From positions 1 to 37,849 of the forward strand of contig JAAXJB010000006.1 of NCBI GenBank assembly GCA_012270065.1: 37,849 nucleotides of DNA. Direction: 5' to 3'. The notes below the pieces were generated by a model. That model had not been told where the DNA came from, did not search any database, and was given only the letters and a program-made list of their open reading frames with translations. The position numbers and the translations under genes are program-made. Below, piece by piece: positions 36,806 to 37,849 of the stretch (positions within the stretch are counted from its first letter, which is position 1; each line of letters opens with the position of its first letter). The stretch is from Rubripirellula sp. (GTDB lineage Bacteria; Planctomycetota; Planctomycetia; Pirellulales; Pirellulaceae).

Positions 36806-37849
36806 TTAGTCTTCGCGAGATTCTTTTTCATCCGGGTGCACGGCGCGTAACATCCCCTTGGCTTTTGCCCATGTCTCCGCTTCCTCGGCCGCTGGCAAGC
36901 TGCGCGCGGTAATTCCACCTCCGACTGGAATCTGCAATTGCCCATGAGCAGCGGTGATCGTCCGAATCAGGATATTGAAGTCAGCATCCCCACCACAGCT
37001 GATGTAACCAATGGATCCGCAGTAGGGTCCGCGATGGGTTGGTTCCATGCGTGAAATTGTCCGCATCGCCTCAATCTTGGGTGCCCCTGTGACGCTGCCG
37101 CCTGGAAAACAGACTTTCAATAGATCCACAATGGTCATGTCATCCAGCAATTGGCCCCTGACAACCGACACAAGATGTTGAACGAATTCATATCTTTCCA
37201 GTTCACAAAGCTGTTGAACATGCACGCTCTCGTCATCGCATACTCTGGAAAGATCATTTCTCATCAGATCGACAATCATGACGTTCTCGGCCTTGTCTTT
37301 TGCGCTCTCGGAGAGTTCTTCTGCCAACGCATGATCCGTCGATTCATGCCCGGTTCGGGGCACGGTACCTTTGATCGGTCTCGTTTCCACAACCGAGTCA
37401 CGCAACTGGAGAAAACCTTCGGGAGAGCTACTCAAGACCTGGAAATCCTCACCACCGTAATAGGCACAGAATGGCGCCGGGTTGATTTCCCGCAGACCTA
37501 AATAAAGATCCTGTGACGACAACTGCTGCCGCACCAGAAGACGTTGCGCCAGATTCACCTGAAAGGAATCGCCTGCGCGAATGGACTCAACAACCTCGGC
37601 AACAGCCGTCTGAAAATGCTCACTGGAGAAATTGCTCGTCACTGTGGGACAATCCGTCGGGAATTGCGGATGCAGCCCCGACAGCTCGGAATCCCCGGAG
37701 GGCGGCGATTGCTGCGAGTTGTGATCATCCTCCGTTGAAGCATTCAAAATTGACTGCCGGCTCACTTCCCCATCGGAGACTGGCCCATCAGAAACTGGCC
37801 CATCAGAATCTGGGCCGTTTTCCGGGCTGCCGAACAACATCTCCTGAAA
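36806..37849 (-). CDS. pabB: Aminodeoxychorismate synthase component I / anthranilate synthase-like (partial)
   Basis: The frame runs to the window edge, so the N-terminal domain is missing from view. The visible part is the chorismate-binding domain, with FQVNLAQRLLVRQ, ETRPIKGTVPRTG, VDLMRNDLSRVCDD, CFPGGSVTGAPKIEAM and YCGSIGYISCGGDADFNILI. PabB makes 4-amino-4-deoxychorismate from chorismate for folate; TrpE uses the same fold, and the choice of PabB rests on the PIKGT motif with its Lys, which is typical of PabB. A low-complexity linker of SDGPV repeats precedes the domain. No glutamine amidotransferase partner is visible. Confidence 0.85.
   Translation of the reverse strand, partial: FQEMLFGSPENGPDSDGPVSDGPVSDGEVSRQSILNASTEDDHNSQQSPPSGDSELSGLHPQFPTDCPTVTSNFSSEHFQTAVAEVVESIRAGDSFQVNLAQRLLVRQQLSSQDLYLGLREINPAPFCAYYGGEDFQVLSSSPEGFLQLRDSVVETRPIKGTVPRTGHESTDHALAEELSESAKDKAENVMIVDLMRNDLSRVCDDESVHVQQLCELERYEFVQHLVSVVRGQLLDDMTIVDLLKVCFPGGSVTGAPKIEAMRTISRMEPTHRGPYCGSIGYISCGGDADFNILIRTITAAHGQLQIPVGGGITARSLPAAEEAETWAKAKGMLRAVHPDEKESRED
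37771..37815 (-). repeat. 15-bp in-frame tandem repeat in the pabB linker
   Basis: Three adjacent 15-bp units (plus-strand catcagaaactggcc with one to three changes) encode the SDGPV-type repeats between the N-terminal part and the catalytic domain. Confidence 0.8.

Overview
The window looks like chromosomal DNA from a planctomycete (Planctomycetota, probably Pirellulales or Planctomycetales). This rests on family content, not on a marker gene. It holds a giant secreted enzyme whose N-terminus resembles the planctomycete extracellular-protein signature (basic stretch, then LESLEQR). It also has a DUF6690-like protein, a PQQ-type beta-propeller protein, a GYF_2 protein beside a DUF4129 membrane protein, and lpxK, which implies lipid A synthesis. 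GTG and TTG starts are common. No rRNA, tRNA, IS element, integrase or CRISPR array was seen.

Layout, left to right. 1-1831: C-terminal part of a probable DEAD/DEAH-box helicase, then lpxK. 1864-4131 (minus): GYF_2 protein followed by a DUF4129-type membrane protein with a Ser/Gly/Lys/Glu-rich repeat linker. 4389-5162 (minus): DUF6690-like protein, divergent from a THUMP-like methyltransferase (5316-6644). 6716-7705 (minus): YgfZ-type folate-binding protein. 7706-8674: gene-poor, with one possible 88-residue protein. 8675-10000: rarA. 10222-14107: a tightly coupled operon of aldo/keto reductase, TctA permease, and a fused TctC-TctB protein. 14259-16952 (minus): a sialidase-like propeller protein and a PQQ-like propeller protein, separated by a short-repeat cluster. 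17110-17529: VOC protein. 17952-21070: acyltransferase/acyl-ligase fusion and homocysteine S-methyltransferase. 21212-22156 (minus): exported protein of unknown function. 22445-23644: pgk. 23797-26511: GH63/MGH1-like glycosidase. 26726-27715: SMP-30/gluconolactonase-like protein. 28026-29345: LysM plus L,D-transpeptidase-like protein. 29403-29960: pyrE. 30008-30673: a possible PD-(D/E)XK-like protein with a putative winged-helix end. 30840-36227 (minus): a 1795-residue chitinase-like/cellulase-like enzyme. 36806-37849 (minus): pabB-like gene cut by the window edge.

Most genes are housekeeping or envelope functions. A carbohydrate theme runs through the right half: a GH63-like glycosidase, an SMP-30 lactonase, and a polypeptide combining GH18-like, GH5, CBM2 and Calx-beta modules. 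The transporter operon suggests periplasmic capture of a carboxylate linked to a cytoplasmic reductase; its substrate is unknown.

The most interesting observations are: the GH5 domain, which appears inserted inside a Calx-beta domain of the giant enzyme; the substrate-binding/TctB fusion; the nuclease-like gene after pyrE; an L,D-transpeptidase with an altered active-site motif; and several families of 13-15 bp tandem repeats, both intergenic and in frame within genes.
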